Source: Ponticaulis koreensis DSM 19734 (GTDB lineage: Bacteria; Pseudomonadota; Alphaproteobacteria; Caulobacterales; Hyphomonadaceae). From it: 64,000 nt of DNA. Position numbers and translations under genes: made by a program. The notes beneath the pieces are model-generated. The model was not told where the DNA came from. It saw nothing but the letters and a program-made list of their open reading frames with translations, and made no database searches. Location of the stretch: positions 1,364,001-1,428,000 of the forward strand of contig NZ_ATVJ01000001.1 in assembly GCF_000420665.1 (NCBI RefSeq), given 5' to 3'. Below, in pieces: positions 63,111 through 64,000 of the stretch (positions are counted from its first letter, which is position 1; the number at the start of each line of letters is the position of its first letter).

Positions 63111-64000
63111 TTATTCTGGCATGTCGCGCTTCAGGCGCATTGCAGAGAAGAAGAAGAACACGCCTGCCACGGCATACAGCACTGTCAGAAACAGCATCGA
63201 AATACGCGTGCTTGATTGGTTGTGCTCTTCACAGAAGACGAACTGTTCTTCGGTGACTGGTCGCTCAAGATCTGCGAGAACAGCATTGCGCGCTTCAACT
63301 GAAATCGGGCTCATTCTGTTCGACGTGTCCTCTGAGAGGACTGTCCAGAACGATCTGGCTTCACCAGAGTCAATCCGAGCTTCACGTTCAGCAAAGATAA
63401 CTGCGCGTTCGGCAGCATCACACATGGAGCGATCCAGAATCTCGGAATAGCCTGCTTCTTCAAGAGCCGGAGAGAATGCGAGGTCTGACACGATACCTGC
63501 TGCGGGCGGGCCCAGACCATACCCCAGGAGGTTCACGACGAAAAGCATGATCGCTGTGGACGTCGCACGAACGCGGTTGGATACGACACCTGCAGCAATA
63601 GAATACTGAGCAGCAAGATAGCCGTATTTGATCCCGTTGCCGACGGCTAGGCCGATGACGCAGATCGCGCCGATTGCGGATGTAAATGCCAGGCCAAAGA
63701 ATGGAACACACAAGATGAGGCCACCTGCAGACAGCCACGCAACGGCCGAGGATGATTTCATCTTGCTGGCGATATATCCGAGGAGGAATGTGCCGATCGC
63801 GCCGCCTGCATAAGCAGGTACGTTAAACCATACGGATGCTTCACCAGCGGTCAGTCCGAATGCGCGTTGAAGGTACAGGGACTGGAATGCTGAGATGGCG
63901 TATCCGCAGAATGCCGCCATAGTTGCGCCGCCGACCATCCACCAGTAAGACGGTTTTGAGAAAAGTTCCTTGAATGCCTCACCGAAGGTCGCCCTGGCGA
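63111..64000 (-). CDS. MFS transporter, 5' end beyond window
   Basis: C-terminal part (about 296 residues) of a major-facilitator permease; the frame is open to the last base (ARATFGEAFKELFSKPSYWWMVGGATMAAF). An internal Met at 63938 is not the start. At least five or six membrane segments are visible, including GAIGTFLLGYIASKM, with the charged loop of MFS transporters, SIAAGVVSNRVRATSTAIMLFVVNLLGYGLGPPAAGIVSD, and a final segment LFLTVLYAVAGVFFFFSAMRLKRD. This end resembles the spinster-type or sugar-phosphate-like MFS group. Substrate unknown. Confidence 0.85.
   Translation of the reverse strand, partial: ARATFGEAFKELFSKPSYWWMVGGATMAAFCGYAISAFQSLYLQRAFGLTAGEASVWFNVPAYAGGAIGTFLLGYIASKMKSSSAVAWLSAGGLILCVPFFGLAFTSAIGAICVIGLAVGNGIKYGYLAAQYSIAAGVVSNRVRATSTAIMLFVVNLLGYGLGPPAAGIVSDLAFSPALEEAGYSEILDRSMCDAAERAVIFAEREARIDSGEARSFWTVLSEDTSNRMSPISVEARNAVLADLERPVTEEQFVFCEEHNQSSTRISMLFLTVLYAVAGVFFFFSAMRLKRDMPE

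Noticed and set aside
1-64000. tRNA, rRNA, insertion sequence, prophage or integron features
   Set aside because: No cloverleaf, rRNA-like stretch, transposase, integrase or phage structural motif was seen by eye; small ncRNAs cannot be excluded without a covariance search.

Overview
The window looks like part of a marine alphaproteobacterial chromosome, probably Hyphomonadaceae or a close relative of the Caulobacterales/Maricaulales. This rests on a full gcrA cell-cycle regulator gene, a GTTC-N7-GTTC (alphaproteobacterial type) LexA box, an elongated PstC/PstA pair, NodT-type efflux and large secreted autotransporter and TonB-dependent proteins. Coding density is high, GC is moderate (mid-50s by eye), and no rRNA, tRNA, CRISPR array, insertion sequence or prophage was seen. 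Both window edges cut genes: a carbonic anhydrase on the left and an MFS transporter on the right.

Layout. 1-4.1 kb: beta-carbonic anhydrase plus SulP bicarbonate-type transporter, gcrA, and a lone ABC-2 permease. 4.2-9.3 kb (minus strand): TonB-dependent receptor, crotonase, two DUF805 proteins and an internally duplicated secreted protein. 9.6-13.9 kb: argD, an S41/PDZ protease-like gene, argF and hslO in one tight operon. 13.9-16.7 kb: a repeat-rich, less GC-rich patch with small orphan genes, including a SUKH (SMI1/KNR4) immunity-like gene, bracketed by two colinear copies of a hairpin-rich 219-bp repeat. 16.7-25.6 kb: a secreted unknown, DadA-like oxidase, an SOS-box-preceded radical-SAM/UdgX pair, GST, queG, TPR protein, SDR-like protein and a yjhX-like pseudogene broken by an in-frame amber codon. 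25.6-33.7 kb (minus): outer membrane factor, membrane fusion protein, RND pump and M13 peptidase as one operon. 33.9-40.7 kb: phoR-pstC-pstA-pstB-phoU-phoB without pstS. 40.8-46.8 kb: quinone oxidoreductase, two overlapping pseudo-receiver genes, a ribbon-helix-helix/P-II fusion, MscS, a thioredoxin-like protein and a cupin. 46.8-50.9 kb: ATP-dependent DNA ligase and its associated exonuclease, separated by a thioesterase and a trypsin-like protease. 51-54 kb: two paralogous His/Met-rich redoxin lipoproteins, the second fused to cytochrome c, copper monooxygenase and EF-hand modules. 54.4-57.9 kb: a subtilase autotransporter with 29 perfect WGNLDTF heptads. 58-64 kb: a TPR histidine kinase with a dead receiver plus a partner receiver, an XRE/membrane pair, an OmpA lipoprotein and a partial MFS transporter.

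The items most worth a second look are the WGNLDTF autotransporter, the RHH-P-II fusion with an internal start site, the SOS-controlled radical-SAM/UdgX operon, the redoxin/cytochrome/monooxygenase fusion beside its short paralogue, the tandem pseudo-receivers, and the repeat-flanked SUKH patch. All product names come from motif recognition by eye; no database search was run.
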